The notes: generated by a model from the letters alone, not told the origin. A stretch of 64,000 nt of DNA from Bradyrhizobium oligotrophicum S58 (GCF_000344805.1 NC_020453.1:6543001-6607000), one strand, 5' to 3'; positions 54,836 through 64,000 are shown, counted from the first letter of the stretch. Numbers and translations: made by a program.

Positions 54836-55381
54836 CTACTTCACCGGCCGCTTCTCCAGCTTGCGCGCCAATGTCCGGCGGTGCATGCCGAGTCTTCTTG
54901 CAGCCTCCGAGATGTTGAAATCGGTCTCGATCAGGGTCTGGTGGATGCGTTCCCATTCCAGCGTCTTGATCGAGGTGGAACGCTCGGCCAGCGCGACCTG
55001 CGCGTTGCCTTGCGCCTTGCGGAAGGCTTCCTCGATGTCGTCGGTGTTCGAGGGCTTGGCGAGATAGTGGCAGGCGCCGAGCTTGATGGCCTCGACGGCG
55101 GTCGCGATGCTGGCAAAGCCGGTGAGCACCACGATCAGCATCTCCGGATCGTGCGCATGCAGCTTCTCGACGCAGACGAGGCCGGATCCGCTGCCGAGCT
55201 TGAGGTCGACCACGGCGTAGCCGAACGTCTTCGCTTTCAACGCTTCGTCGACCTCCTCGAGCGCGCTCGCGATCACCGCATCATAGCCACGCCGTTCGAA
55301 CGAGCGCTTCAGGGTGCGCGCAAAGCCGTCGTCGTCCTCGACGATGAGGAGAGAGCGTTCAATCTCCACTGGGCTCTCCAA
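54836..55381 (-). CDS. regR: RegR/RegA-type redox response regulator
   Basis: This 181-residue regulator has a receiver domain (residues about 10-125) with phospho-acceptor Asp59 in YAVVDLKLG, the acidic pair EDDD near residue 16 and the conserved lysine in YLAKPS. A short Fis-type helix-turn-helix at the C-terminus (NISEAARRLGMHRRTLARKL) is nearly invariant in RegA/ActR/PrrA proteins. The family activates respiratory, nitrogen-fixation and denitrification genes under low oxygen. It follows regS with a 23-bp overlap, so the pair is coupled. The nor and cyo genes in this window are candidate targets. Confidence 0.93.
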   Translation of the reverse strand: MESPVEIERSLLIVEDDDGFARTLKRSFERRGYDAVIASALEEVDEALKAKTFGYAVVDLKLGSGSGLVCVEKLHAHDPEMLIVVLTGFASIATAVEAIKLGACHYLAKPSNTDDIEEAFRKAQGNAQVALAERSTSIKTLEWERIHQTLIETDFNISEAARRLGMHRRTLARKLEKRPVK

Positions 55382-56708
55382 TCACAAGCGTCGACAATGG
55401 CAGCGACAGCCGCACCGTCGCCCCCCGTCCCCGGTGATTCCAGGCCGAAACGCTGCCGCCGAGCTTGCGGATCACGTTGACCACCAGGAACAGGCCAAGA
55501 CCGCCGCCCGGACGTCCCTTGCTGGACTGATAGGGCCGCCCGAGCTGCGACAGAATGGCCGGATCGAAGCCGGGACCGCGATCGCTGATCGTCAGCAGCA
55601 GCATGTCGCCGTCGCGCTCGGTGACGAACTCCACCCAGTCGCGCGACACCTCGAAGGCATTGTCGAGCACGTTGACGATGGCCTGCTTCAGCGCGACGTC
55701 GGAGACGATCGCAGGATCCGAGCCGAACTCGTTGCGAAACATCAGATTGCGGGCCGAGCGCGCCGTGCTCCATTCGGCCACCAGCGTGGTCAGGAACACT
55801 TTCAACGTCGTCGGCGCCGAGCCTTCGCCGCGGGCCTGCCCGGCCGAGACCAGGATGTCGGTGACGATCGACTTGCAGCGCTGCACCGCGGCTTCCATTT
55901 CGGCGAAATCATCCGCGAGCGCCGGGTCGGCCGCGATCGCCGTCATGCGCCGCCAATCATTGAGGATCACCGACAGCGACGCCAGCGGCGTACCGAGCTC
56001 GTGCGCCGCCCCCGACGCGAGCAGGCCCATGCGGATGATGTGATCCTGCTCGACCGCATGCTGGCGCAGATCGGCGAGCTTGGCGTCGCGCTCGCGCAAA
56101 TTCCGGTTGATGCGGGTGACGAATACGACGAGCAGCACGGCGTCGAGCACGAAGCCGACGAACATGCCGGTGACGTGCAGGCTGAAGGGATCGCTGACGT
56201 GATGGTGCGGCAGCGCCAGTGGACGGTACTCGATGGTGAGCCAGATGAAGCTGAGCGCGGTGAGCGCGACCAGCGACCACGACGAGCGCGCATCGAGCAG
56301 CACGGCCCCCAACGTGACCTGCAGCAGATAGAGGCAGGTGAACGGATTCGAGGCGCCGCCGGTGAGATAGAGCTCCGAGGTGAGCGCCACCACGTCGAGC
56401 ATCAAGGCGATCAGCAGATGACGGTTGCCGACGTCGTCGCGATGGCGCAGCCAGATATGGCTGCCGACGTTGAGCGCCACCAGCGCGCAAATGATGCCCA
56501 CCATCGGCATAATCGGCAGCGCAATGCCGAACCAGAACGTGACGAAGGCGATGGTGACGATCTGGCCGACGACCGCGATCCAGCGCAGCTGGATCAGCAG
56601 CACCATGTTCTTCCGGTTCGTCGCATCCCTGGTCGGCGGCGCGTTGATCTCCGGCGTTGCGATCGCGGCCACGGCTCCGATCGGCAGGTTCGGGGCCTCG
56701 TTCCTCAT
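55359..56708 (-). CDS. regS: RegS/RegB-type redox sensor histidine kinase
   Basis: This 449-residue kinase has six membrane helices (about residues 35-200). The quinone-site heptad GGASNPF lies at residues 117-123. The H-box ASGAAHELGTPLASL places the phospho-acceptor at His236. Cys278 (AVQRCKSIV) fits the redox-active cysteine that lies about 40 residues after the histidine in R. capsulatus RegB. The N- and G-boxes (NVLDNAFEVS, SDRGPGFDP, GGGLGLFL) are complete. The ATG complementary to 56706-56708 gives the family-like MRNEAPNL start. The gene follows surf1 by 43 bp. Confidence 0.93.
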   Translation of the reverse strand: MRNEAPNLPIGAVAAIATPEINAPPTRDATNRKNMVLLIQLRWIAVVGQIVTIAFVTFWFGIALPIMPMVGIICALVALNVGSHIWLRHRDDVGNRHLLIALMLDVVALTSELYLTGGASNPFTCLYLLQVTLGAVLLDARSSWSLVALTALSFIWLTIEYRPLALPHHHVSDPFSLHVTGMFVGFVLDAVLLVVFVTRINRNLRERDAKLADLRQHAVEQDHIIRMGLLASGAAHELGTPLASLSVILNDWRRMTAIAADPALADDFAEMEAAVQRCKSIVTDILVSAGQARGEGSAPTTLKVFLTTLVAEWSTARSARNLMFRNEFGSDPAIVSDVALKQAIVNVLDNAFEVSRDWVEFVTERDGDMLLLTISDRGPGFDPAILSQLGRPYQSSKGRPGGGLGLFLVVNVIRKLGGSVSAWNHRGRGATVRLSLPLSTLVIGEPSGD

Positions 56709-56751
56709 TGGCCTGCGCCCGAGATCCGCGGCGACGTCGGGGCTCGATCCC

Positions 56752-57597
56752 TCAAGAGGCCGACGCTCCGTATCCGCGCATGTCCTGCTGCCGCTGATCG
56801 CATTCCACATCCTGCGCTGCCGGCGAACCGGGATCGCCATGCGCGCGGCGCAGCCGCTGCAGCCCGGCGCCGGCCAGCATCAAGGCCAATGTAAACCACG
56901 TCAGCGCGTAAACCAGATGGTTGTTCGGGAACGCGATCACGGTCAGCCCGCCGATCGGGAGCCCACCGGGATGGGGCGTCGCATCGGCATCGACGAAGAA
57001 CGGGGCGACATTGGACAGGCTGCGCGCCGCCGCGATCGCCGCGACATCACGTGAATACCAGCGGTCTGCTGCCGGATCATTGTGGCGCAGGAAACCGCCG
57101 CCGGGCTCCGAGAGGCGCAGCAATCCGGTCACGCTGACGGGGCCCTCCGGGTTCCCGGCGCGACGGCTCGCCGGGTCGCGGCGATCCGTCGGCACGAAGC
57201 CGCGATTGACCAGCACGACGCCGCCGGCGGTCTGCAGCGGCGTCAACACCCAGTAGCCCGGCCCTTCGATCGTGAGCGCCTGGACCAGCGTCTCGCGATC
57301 GTTGAGCAAACGACCGCTCAGCGTGACGCGCCTGTATTCGTCATCGCTGCGGTTGGTGGTCGGCCACGCCGCCGGTCCGGGAGCCGGCACCGCCTCGGCA
57401 TGAACACGGCGCTCGACGCGGTCGATCAGATCGAGCTTCCAGGCCCGGCGCTCGACCTGCCAGATGCCGAGCGCCAGCAGGACCGCGACGCAGGCGGCCC
57501 AGGCTGTCGCAAGCGCGATCGTCGCAGGCCGCAGCGCGCCAGCTTGCCCGCGGCGCGGCGCGCCATCTCCTGCCCTGCTGGCAGGATCTGATATCAC
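56752..57597 (-). CDS. SURF1 family oxidase assembly protein
   Basis: This 281-residue membrane protein has two helices (about residues 24-45 and 225-247) flanking a periplasmic domain. Family marks are LLALGIWQVERRAWKLDLI, VLVNRGFVP and PNNHLVYALTWFTLAL. SURF1/Shy1 proteins help insert heme into subunit I of terminal oxidases. Its start overlaps cyoD by 4 bp, so here it likely serves the quinol oxidase. A glutamine/charged C-terminal tail is longer than usual. Confidence 0.9.
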   Translation of the reverse strand: MISDPASRAGDGAPRRGQAGALRPATIALATAWAACVAVLLALGIWQVERRAWKLDLIDRVERRVHAEAVPAPGPAAWPTTNRSDDEYRRVTLSGRLLNDRETLVQALTIEGPGYWVLTPLQTAGGVVLVNRGFVPTDRRDPASRRAGNPEGPVSVTGLLRLSEPGGGFLRHNDPAADRWYSRDVAAIAAARSLSNVAPFFVDADATPHPGGLPIGGLTVIAFPNNHLVYALTWFTLALMLAGAGLQRLRRAHGDPGSPAAQDVECDQRQQDMRGYGASAS

Positions 57598-57953
57598 GGT
57601 GTCTGGCCCATCTCGTGCATCGGCATCATGTTGGTGGTCAGATGATGCATGACCCAGAGCGAGCCCGAGAGCGCGATCACCACCATGATGATGGTGAAGA
57701 TCAGCGCCATCATGCTCCAGCCGCCCTCGGCCCGGGTGTTCATGTGCAAGAAGAAGATCATGTGGACGAAGACCTGCGCGGCGGCGAAGGCCATGATGAT
57801 CAGCGCCGTCGCCTGCTTGTCGAACGCGCCGCTCATCACCAGCAGAAACGGAATCGCCGTCAGGACGACGGAGGCGCCGAAGCCGATCAGCTGGCCCTGG
57901 CGGGTGCCGGCATGGGCATCGGCCGCGCCGTGCGCGTGTGCATCAGAGCTCAT
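57594..57953 (-). CDS. cyoD: Cytochrome bo3 quinol oxidase subunit IV
   Basis: This 119-residue protein has three helices and a histidine/alanine-rich N-terminus ([15 protein letters not shown]). The segments GFGASVVLTAIPFLLVM and AAAQVFVHMIFFLHM match CyoD. It is a non-catalytic subunit that stabilises the CuB site. It overlaps cyoC by 4 bp and surf1 by 4 bp. Confidence 0.92.
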   Translation of the reverse strand: MSSDAHAHGAADAHAGTRQGQLIGFGASVVLTAIPFLLVMSGAFDKQATALIIMAFAAAQVFVHMIFFLHMNTRAEGGWSMMALIFTIIMVVIALSGSLWVMHHLTTNMMPMHEMGQTP

Positions 57954-58579
57954 CGAAGCATTCCCATCAGATAGACGAAGGTGAAGACACCGATCCAGAT
58001 GACGTCGAGAAAGTGCCAGAACATGCTCAGGCAGACCAGCCGGCGCCGGTTGGCCTCGATCAGGCCGAAGCGCTTCACCTGCACCATCAGGGTGACCAGC
58101 CAGACCAGACCGAACGTCACGTGCAGGCCGTGGGTTCCAACCAGGGTGAAGAACGACGACAGGAAGGCACTGCGCTGCGGCGTCGCGCCCTCATGGATCA
58201 TGTGCGCGAATTCGGTGAGCTCGATGCCCAGGAAGGCGAGACCGAACAGCCCGGTGACGACGAGCCAGGCCTGCATCGCCTTGAGGCGGTTCTGCTGCAT
58301 CGACAGCATCGCAAAACCATAAGTCAGCGACGACAGCAGCAGGAACGAGGTGTTGACCGCGACCAGCGACAGGTCGAACAGGTCCTTCGGCGCAGGGCCC
58401 GCGGCATAGCGGCCGCCGAGCACACCATAGACCGCGAACAGGATCGCAAAGATGAGACAGTCGCTCATCAGATAGATCCAGAAGCCGAGCATCGTGCTGT
58501 CGCCCTCGGCGTGCTCGTGCTCGTCGACGACGTAGAACACCGGCTCGCCGGCCTTCATGGTGCCCATCGCAACGGTCAT
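57950..58579 (-). CDS. cyoC: Cytochrome bo3 quinol oxidase subunit III
   Basis: This 209-residue protein has five helices and is of the COX3 superfamily, CyoC branch. The segments [22 protein letters not shown] and [19 protein letters not shown] are typical. It overlaps cyoB and cyoD by 4 bp each. Confidence 0.94.
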   Translation of the reverse strand: MTVAMGTMKAGEPVFYVVDEHEHAEGDSTMLGFWIYLMSDCLIFAILFAVYGVLGGRYAAGPAPKDLFDLSLVAVNTSFLLLSSLTYGFAMLSMQQNRLKAMQAWLVVTGLFGLAFLGIELTEFAHMIHEGATPQRSAFLSSFFTLVGTHGLHVTFGLVWLVTLMVQVKRFGLIEANRRRLVCLSMFWHFLDVIWIGVFTFVYLMGMLR

Positions 58580-60585
58580 GCCTTGGCTCCTGCTGCGAGC
58601 AGCTCGGTCCGCGCGCGCTCGGCGCTGACGACCTCATCGGCGGGAATGTGGAAGCTGCGGTGATAGTTGAAGGTGTGGGTGATCGCCACCGCGAGCAGCG
58701 CGACGAAGCTGCCGGCGGCCATCCACCACATGTACCAGATCAGGCCGAACGCCATGGTGGTGCTGAGCCCGGCAAGGATCACGCCGGTGCCGGTGTTGCT
58801 TGGCATGTGGATCGCCTTGAAGCCGGCCAGCGGACGGATATAGCCGCGGCGCTTCATGTCCCACCAGGCGTCGTTGTCGTGGACGACAGGCGTGAAGGCG
58901 AAATTGTAGGCCGGTGGCGGCGACGACGTCGCCCACTCCAGGGTGCGCGCATTCCAGGGATCGCCGCTGATGTCGGCGAGCTGCTCGCGGCGCAGGATGC
59001 TCACGGCGATCTGGATCAGGAAGCTGGCGATGCCCAGCAGGATCAGGAACGCGCCAATGCCGGCGATGACGAACCAGATCTGCAGGCTCGGATCATCGAA
59101 GGTGCGCAGGCGCCGCGTCACGCCCATCAGACCGAGCACGTACAGCGGCATGAAGGCGAAGTAGAAACCCACGGTCCAGAACCAGAACGACAGCTTGCCC
59201 CAGAACGGATCGAGCCTGAAGCCGAACGCCTTCGGGAACCAGTAGGCAATGCCGGCGAACAGGCCGAACAGCACGCCGCCGATAATCACGTTGTGGAAAT
59301 GCGCGACCAGGAACAGGCTGTTGTGGAGCACGAAGTCGGCCGGCGGCACCGCCAGCAGCACGCCGGTCATGCCGCCGATCACGAAGGTCAGCATGAAGGC
59401 GATGGTCCACATCATCGGCAGCTCGAAGCGGATGCGGCCGCGATACATCGTGAACAGCCAGTTGAACATCTTCGCGCCCGTCGGGATCGAGATGATCATG
59501 GTGGTGATGCCGAAGAACGAGTTGACGCTGGCGCCCGACCCCATCGTGAAGAAGTGGTGCAGCCAGACCAGATACGAGAGGATGGTGATGACGACGGTGG
59601 CGTAGACCATCGAGGTGTAGCCGAACAGGCGCTTGCCCGAGAAGGTCGAGGTCACCTCGGAGAAGATGCCGAACGCCGGCAGGATCAGGATGTAGACCTC
59701 CGGATGGCCCCAGATCCAGATGAGGTTGACATACATCATCGGATCGCCGCCAAAATCATTGGTGAAGAAGTTGGTGCCGACGTAACGGTCGAGCGACAGC
59801 AGCGCCAGCACGGCGGTCAGCACCGGAAAGGAGGCGACGATCAGCACGTTGGTGCACAGCGAGGTCCAGGTAAACACCGGCATCTTCATCATGGTCATGC
59901 CGGGCGCGCGCATCTTGACGATGGTGCAGATCAGGTTCACGCCCGACAGCAGCGTGCCGACGCCGGCCACCTGCAGCGCCCAGATGTAATAATCGACGCC
60001 GACATCCGGACTGTAGGAGATGTTCGACAGCGGCGGATAGGCCAGCCATCCGGTGCGCGCGAACTCGCCGACGAACAGCGAGCACATCACCAGCACCGCG
60101 CCTGACGTCGTCATCCAGAAGCTGAAATTGTTGAGGAAAGGAAACGACACGTCGCGGGCACCGATCTGGAGCGGCACGACATAGTTCATCAAGCCGGTGA
60201 CCAGCGGCATCGCCACGAAGAAGATCATGATCACGCCGTGGGCGGTGAAGACCTGGTCGTAATGATGCGAGTTGAGGTAGCCCTCGGAGCCGTTGAAGGC
60301 GATCGCCTGCTGCAGCCGCATCATCAGCGCGTCGGCAAAGCCGCGCAGCAGCATGACGATGCCGAGCACCATGTACATGATGCCGATGCGCTTGTGGTCG
60401 ACGGTGGTGAACCACTCCTTCCACAGATAGCCCCACAGCCGGAAATAGGTGATGGCGCCGAACAGCGCCGCGCCGCCGACCGCTACCATCGCGAAGGTGC
60501 CGATGATGATCGGCTCGTGCAGCGGCAGCGAGTCCAGCGTCAGGCGGCCGAAGATGAACCTGGTGATATCTGACGTGTCGAACAT
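58576..60585 (-). CDS. cyoB: Cytochrome bo3 quinol oxidase subunit I
   Basis: This 669-residue protein has about 15 helices and is the catalytic subunit with heme b, heme o3 and CuB. Key segments are the heme ligand region ...[16 protein letters not shown], the CuB/cross-link motif [12 protein letters not shown], the CuB pair LVWLHHFF and the heme-ligand segment [12 protein letters not shown]. It reduces O2 to water with quinol electrons and pumps protons. The ATG at the minus-strand position 60585 gives [15 protein letters not shown]; the upstream frame is arginine-rich and non-homologous. Confidence 0.96.
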   Translation of the reverse strand: MFDTSDITRFIFGRLTLDSLPLHEPIIIGTFAMVAVGGAALFGAITYFRLWGYLWKEWFTTVDHKRIGIMYMVLGIVMLLRGFADALMMRLQQAIAFNGSEGYLNSHHYDQVFTAHGVIMIFFVAMPLVTGLMNYVVPLQIGARDVSFPFLNNFSFWMTTSGAVLVMCSLFVGEFARTGWLAYPPLSNISYSPDVGVDYYIWALQVAGVGTLLSGVNLICTIVKMRAPGMTMMKMPVFTWTSLCTNVLIVASFPVLTAVLALLSLDRYVGTNFFTNDFGGDPMMYVNLIWIWGHPEVYILILPAFGIFSEVTSTFSGKRLFGYTSMVYATVVITILSYLVWLHHFFTMGSGASVNSFFGITTMIISIPTGAKMFNWLFTMYRGRIRFELPMMWTIAFMLTFVIGGMTGVLLAVPPADFVLHNSLFLVAHFHNVIIGGVLFGLFAGIAYWFPKAFGFRLDPFWGKLSFWFWTVGFYFAFMPLYVLGLMGVTRRLRTFDDPSLQIWFVIAGIGAFLILLGIASFLIQIAVSILRREQLADISGDPWNARTLEWATSSPPPAYNFAFTPVVHDNDAWWDMKRRGYIRPLAGFKAIHMPSNTGTGVILAGLSTTMAFGLIWYMWWMAAGSFVALLAVAITHTFNYHRSFHIPADEVVSAERARTELLAAGAKA

Positions 60586-60595
60586 GATCGTACCC

Positions 60596-61771
60596 TCACG
60601 AATCCGACTTCGAGGCTGGCCCCGTGATGAATGATGCCTTCGACGGCCGCATCGGGCCGGGCCGCTCCAGCCCGCGGCCCTGCAGCGGCGTCCAGTCGCG
60701 CGGCGCCAGGATGGTGGGCGACGAATCATCCGACATCCGCACGTTCTGATCGCCCGGCAGGCAGACGCCGCCGGTCACGAAGCTCGGCTCGACGCCGAAC
60801 ACCGCGCCGCGGGCGGCGAACTTGTCGTAGGCGAGCGGCAGCGTGTTGCGGACGCCCGCCATCCCCATGCCGCCCCTGGCGTCGATCGCCATCATCTCGC
60901 TCATGCACATCTTGCCGGTTTCGACGCACATGTTGAGGATGGCGCGGAACAGGTCGCTGTCGATCGACGCGTAGTAGCGAACCGGCTCGTTGGCGCTGGG
61001 ACGTTCCAGCGTCAGGTAGTCCGGCTTGCCGAGCCGGCTGCCGCTCGCCTTGGCCTTCTCGATCCAGCCGGCGAACTCGGCATCGGACAGGCCATGGAAC
61101 GCGAAGCGCATGCCGGAGAAGCCGGCGCCGCTGTAGTTCGCCGAGAAGCCGCGATAGAGTCCGGGCTTGTTGATGACGGCGTGAAGCCGGCTCTGCATGC
61201 CCGGCATCGCGTAGATCTGGCCGGCGAGTGCCGGAATGTAGAACGAGTTCATCACCGACGAGGCCGTGATCTTGAAATCGAGCGGCCGGTTCACCGGCGC
61301 AGCAAGCTCGTTCACGGTCGCGATGCCATATTCGGGATAGATGAACAGCCACTTCCAATCGAGCGCGACGACGTTGACCTCGAGCGGCTTGTCCTGCGCG
61401 GTCACCGGACGATCGGCCGCGATGCGGCCAAGCGTGCGATAGGGATCGAGCAGATGCGTGCCCATCCAGGTCACGGCGCCCAGGCAGATGATGATCAGCA
61501 GCGGCGCGGCCCAGATCAAGAGCTCGAGCTGGGTCGAGTGATCCCAGTCCGGCGTGTACGTCGCCGCGTCGTTCGACTGGCGGTAGCGCCAGGCGACGAC
61601 GGCGGTCGCCGCCATGACCGGCACCACGATCAGCAGCATCAGCACCGTGGCGATGATCACCAGATCGCGCTGCTGGGCCGCGACGTCCCCGGAAGGCGCC
61701 AGCACGACCAGATTGCAGCCGCCGAGCGTGAGCCCCAGCGGCAGCAGAGCCAACAATTTCCAGTAGCGCAC
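60596..61771 (-). CDS. cyoA: Cytochrome bo3 quinol oxidase subunit II
   Basis: This 391-residue lipoprotein subunit has a signal and lipobox GLTLGGC near residue 19, two helices (about 37-63 and 80-100) and a periplasmic cupredoxin domain. The CuA-binding cysteines are absent ([12 protein letters not shown]), as expected of a quinol oxidase. I use the GTG at minus-strand 61771 with an AGG site ahead because it puts the lipoprotein signal at the N-terminus. An ATG at 61840 falls inside the operator palindrome. The C-terminal extension (about 75 residues beyond E. coli CyoA) is rich in proline. First gene of cyoABCD-surf1-regSR. Confidence 0.93.
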   Translation of the reverse strand: MRYWKLLALLPLGLTLGGCNLVVLAPSGDVAAQQRDLVIIATVLMLLIVVPVMAATAVVAWRYRQSNDAATYTPDWDHSTQLELLIWAAPLLIIICLGAVTWMGTHLLDPYRTLGRIAADRPVTAQDKPLEVNVVALDWKWLFIYPEYGIATVNELAAPVNRPLDFKITASSVMNSFYIPALAGQIYAMPGMQSRLHAVINKPGLYRGFSANYSGAGFSGMRFAFHGLSDAEFAGWIEKAKASGSRLGKPDYLTLERPSANEPVRYYASIDSDLFRAILNMCVETGKMCMSEMMAIDARGGMGMAGVRNTLPLAYDKFAARGAVFGVEPSFVTGGVCLPGDQNVRMSDDSSPTILAPRDWTPLQGRGLERPGPMRPSKASFITGPASKSDS

Positions 61772-61835
61772 GCTCAACCTCGTCGAAAGGCGGATTTCTG
61801 AACGAGGCCTGAGGTAGCGGCGAGACGACGTGCCC

Positions 61836-61860
61836 GACATTGGACAATTTGTCCAATGTC
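61836..61860. promoter_or_regulatory. Perfect 12-bp inverted repeat between cyoA and MFS gene
   Basis: The arms GACATTGGACAA and TTGTCCAATGTC are exact reverse complements around one central T. The site is 65 bp upstream of cyoA and 66 bp upstream of the divergent MFS start. It is the strongest operator-like palindrome in the window. The spacing does not fit TTG-N8-CAA, so a CRP/FNR protein is not the obvious partner. The binding protein is unknown. Confidence 0.75.
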
Positions 61861-61926
61861 GGTGCGGCGCCTGGGCAGACAATGACGGGTGCAGATCGAA
61901 GGCGTAAAAGGACTGCAGGCAGCGCG

Positions 61927-63237
61927 ATGACACAGGCAGCGGCGACCGCCGACGGCGAAACCAACCTCTCCCGCTCGCATGAGGCGCATCCGGGCGAGAT
62001 CGCGATCGGCGTGGTCATCGGCCGCACGTCGGAGTTCTTCGACTTCTTCGTGTTCGCGATCGCCTCGGTGATCGTGTTTCCGCGGCTGGTGTTTCCGTTC
62101 GCCGACGAGCTGACGCAGACGCTCTATTCCTTTGCGCTGTTCGCGCTCGCCTTCATCGCCCGCCCGTTCGGCAGCGTGATCTTCATGGCGGTCGACCGCC
62201 GCTACGGCAAGAGCGCCAAGCTGATCACGGCGCTGTTCCTGCTGGGCACCTCGACCGTCGCGATCGCCTTTCTGCCGAGCTATCACACCGTCGGCGCCGC
62301 CGCGATCTGGCTGTTGGCGCTGGCGCGGATCGGCCAGGGCCTTGCCTGGGGCGGCGCCTGGGACGGGTTGGCGTCGCTGCTCGCCATGAACGCGCCGGAG
62401 CATCAGCGCGGCTGGTACGCGATGATCCCGCAACTCGGCGCGCCGCTTGGGCTGATCGTCGCCAGCGTGCTGTTCGCATTCTTCGTCGGCAATCTCTCGG
62501 CCGCAGACTTCTTCGACTGGGGCTGGCGCTATCCGTTCTTCGTGGCGTTTGCCATCAACGTCGTGGCGCTGTTCGCGCGGCTGCGCATGGTGGTCACGCC
62601 GGAATATGACGAGCTGTTCCACTCCCGAGAACTGCAGCCGGCCCGGGTCGTCAACACCATCCGGCATGAAGGCCGCAACATCGTGATCGGCGCATTCGCG
62701 CCACTGGCGAGCTTTGCGCTGTTCCACATGGTGACGGTGTTTCCGCTGTCCTGGGTGTTCCTGTTCACCAAGGAGACGCCGGCGCGCTTCCTGATCATCG
62801 AGGCGGTCGGCGCGGTGTTCGGCGTGGCCGCGATCGTCGCCTCCGGCATGCTCGCCGACCGCATCGGGCGCAAGTCGCTCTTGATCGGCTCGGCGATCGC
62901 GATCGCGGTGTTCTCGGGCTTCGCGCCGCAGCTGCTCGACGCCGGCGCGGTCGGCGAGACCGTCTACATGGTGCTCGGCTTCATCCTGCTCGGCCTGTCG
63001 TTCGGCCAGTCGTCGGGCGCCATCGCGTCGAATTTCGCACCGACCTTCCGCTACACGGCGTCGGCGCTGACGGCCGACCTCGCCTGGCTGTTCGGCGCCG
63101 GCTTCGCCCCGCTCGCCGCACTGGTGCTGGCGGCCAATCTCGGCCTGCTCTCGGCCGGCGGCTATCTGCTGTCCGGCGCGGTGTGCACGTTGCTGGCGCT
63201 ATGGCTCAGCGCGCCGCGGCAGTTGCAGCAGGTGTGA
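61927..63237 (+). CDS. MFS transporter, metabolite:H+ symporter type
   Basis: This 436-residue protein has 12 helices. The start region GEIAIGVVIGRTSEFFDFFVFAIASVIVFP and the loop ARPFGSVIFMAVDRRYGKSAKL are typical of the metabolite:H+ symporter family (ShiA, KgtP, ProP relatives). A repeat of the loop motif occurs in ASGMLADRIGRKSLLIGS. I use the ATG at 61927; a start at 61840 would lie within the operator. It is divergent from cyoA, so its expression may follow redox state. The substrate is unknown. Confidence 0.88.
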   Translation: MTQAAATADGETNLSRSHEAHPGEIAIGVVIGRTSEFFDFFVFAIASVIVFPRLVFPFADELTQTLYSFALFALAFIARPFGSVIFMAVDRRYGKSAKLITALFLLGTSTVAIAFLPSYHTVGAAAIWLLALARIGQGLAWGGAWDGLASLLAMNAPEHQRGWYAMIPQLGAPLGLIVASVLFAFFVGNLSAADFFDWGWRYPFFVAFAINVVALFARLRMVVTPEYDELFHSRELQPARVVNTIRHEGRNIVIGAFAPLASFALFHMVTVFPLSWVFLFTKETPARFLIIEAVGAVFGVAAIVASGMLADRIGRKSLLIGSAIAIAVFSGFAPQLLDAGAVGETVYMVLGFILLGLSFGQSSGAIASNFAPTFRYTASALTADLAWLFGAGFAPLAALVLAANLGLLSAGGYLLSGAVCTLLALWLSAPRQLQQV

Positions 63238-63255
63238 GCACACGACGCGTTGGGG

Positions 63256-63364
63256 CCTCATGGTTCGAGACGCGCCGCCAGCGGCGCTCCTCACCATGAG
63301 GGTTAGCATCTCACCGCAAGTCGGCCCTCGTCCTGAGGAGCCCGCCGGAGGCGGGCGTCTCGAA
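63256..63364. repeat. Interspersed palindromic repeat, family C
   Basis: The outer arms TTCGAGACGC (63264-63273) and GCGTCTCGAA (63355-63364) are exact reverse complements. They enclose the hairpins CGCCGCCAGCGGCG and CCCGCCGGAGGCGGG and the paired words CTCACCATGAGG and GTCCTGAGGAG. From memory, such units are scattered in Bradyrhizobium. It lies between two converging genes. Confidence 0.8.
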
Positions 63365-63412
63365 CGACGGTGACAGCCCCGCTGCTCGCTACAAACGCCT
63401 TCAGGCCACCAA

Positions 63413-64000
63413 CTAAGTCCCCCGCCACTTCCGCTCCGCCTCGTCCCAGGCGGCGAGCGGCTGCAGGTCGGGGACCCAGGCGAGGCCGGTCTTGGCGTCG
63501 GAGGAGACGGCCTCCGGCGTCACCACCATGTCGAGCAGCGCCGGACGGTTGGCCAGCGCGCGCTTGATTGCAGGCGCGAGCTGCTCTTCGGTCTCCACCC
63601 GCTCGGCATGCATGCCGAAGGCGCGCGCCATGGCGGCGTGATCGGCGAATTGCAGCTTGGTGCCGACGACCTTGCCGTGCGTCACGGTCTGGTCGTGCAC
63701 CTCGATCTGCCAGGCGCCGTTGTTGGCGACGACGATCAGGACCGGCGCCTTGTGGCGCACGGCGGTGTCGACCTCGATCGCGTTGAAGCCGAACGCGCCG
63801 TCGCCGGTCGCGACCACCACGGGCTTGTCGGGGAAAGCAAGGCTTGCGGCGATGCCATAGGGCACGCCGATGCCGATGCAGCCGAACGGGCCGGGATCGA
63901 GCATCAGCGGCGCGCTCAGGCCGACGCGGGCAAACGAGAGGAAATCTCCGCCATCGGTGATCACGACAGCGTCGTTGCCGATGGCGTCCTGCAGCGCCGA
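63413..64000 (-). CDS. Thiamine-diphosphate enzyme of acetolactate synthase family (5' part outside window)
   Basis: These are the C-terminal 195 residues of a ThDP-dependent enzyme. The diphosphate-binding motif GDGAFGFNAIEVDTA...VVANNGAW is complete, preceded by LDPGPFGCIGIGVPYG. The tail PLAAWDEAERKWRGT resembles the acetolactate synthase-like/oxalyl-CoA decarboxylase-like branch rather than biosynthetic IlvB. The start is beyond the right edge. With the N-terminal half missing, the substrate cannot be assigned. Confidence 0.85.
   Translation of the reverse strand, partial: SALQDAIGNDAVVITDGGDFLSFARVGLSAPLMLDPGPFGCIGIGVPYGIAASLAFPDKPVVVATGDGAFGFNAIEVDTAVRHKAPVLIVVANNGAWQIEVHDQTVTHGKVVGTKLQFADHAAMARAFGMHAERVETEEQLAPAIKRALANRPALLDMVVTPEAVSSDAKTGLAWVPDLQPLAAWDEAERKWRGT

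Noticed and set aside
61836..61860. Reading the cyoA palindrome as an FNR/FixK box
   Set aside because: The TTG and CAA words are 11 bases apart instead of 8, and the full 12-bp arms suggest another protein family.

Overview
The window is high-GC, densely coded DNA typical of a Bradyrhizobium-type alphaproteobacterium. Supporting features are the norEFCBQD cluster with CRP/FNR-type boxes, the RegS/RegR redox pair beside a cyo quinol oxidase, a membrane-bound urate hydroxylase (PuuD), and several families of palindromic interspersed repeats that I recognise from memory as common in that genus. Species assignment is an inference. I see no rRNA, tRNA, CRISPR array or intact insertion sequence.

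Layout. (1) 1-4797: nitric oxide reductase operon norE-norF-norC-norB-norQ-norD on the minus strand (norD runs off the left edge), with two near-identical TTG-N8-CAA boxes, a 51-residue membrane peptide divergent from norE, and two more small proteins. (2) 5100-8117: an M20 amidohydrolase and an amidase with a lysine/alanine-rich N-terminal tail, closed by a terminator. (3) 8273-13681: molybdenum block. It holds modA, modB and modC, then a YqeB/EF2563-type Mo-hydroxylase accessory gene, a DUF2478 gene and a ModE-like DNA-binding protein, plus an opposing free-standing di-Mop/TOBE protein. Two TATA-N8-TATAGCA boxes precede modA and the accessory operon. (4) serA, then an 884-residue Baeyer-Villiger monooxygenase fused to an HSL-type esterase (15241-17895). 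(5) 17986-21625: galactonate catabolism genes dgoK-dgoA, a divergent DeoR-type regulator and an MFS transporter. (6) 21687-23545: a DUF378 protein, a CDF metal transporter and a nucleoside/base deaminase.

(7) 23599-44316: an island that reads as purine/nucleoside uptake and oxidation. It has an outer-membrane barrel protein, a BMP-type nucleoside ABC importer (4 genes), a Dpp-type ABC importer (5 genes), 8-oxoguanine deaminase, a two-gene xanthine dehydrogenase-like enzyme with fused Fe-S and Mo domains, an NCS2 purine permease and PuuD. The route would be import, deamination, oxidation to urate, then oxidation of urate at the membrane. The xanthine dehydrogenase-like enzyme needs molybdenum cofactor, which links this island to the molybdate block. 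(8) 44317-45579: about 1.26 kb of repeat-rich DNA without a credible gene. (9) 45580-54600: two overlapping small genes of unknown function, a TetR regulator, a two-adaptor RND efflux operon and a DUF2130 coiled-coil protein. (10) 54836-61771: minus-strand run cyoA-cyoB-cyoC-cyoD-surf1-regS-regR, headed by a perfect 12-bp inverted repeat shared with a divergent MFS transporter. (11) The right edge carries the 3' part of a thiamine-diphosphate enzyme gene.

The most interesting items are the monooxygenase-esterase fusion with an altered fingerprint residue, the ModE-box-headed accessory operon beside a split-off di-Mop protein, the modular palindromic repeat whose optional hairpin can sit in either arm, and the unexplained 51-residue peptide sharing a promoter region with norE.
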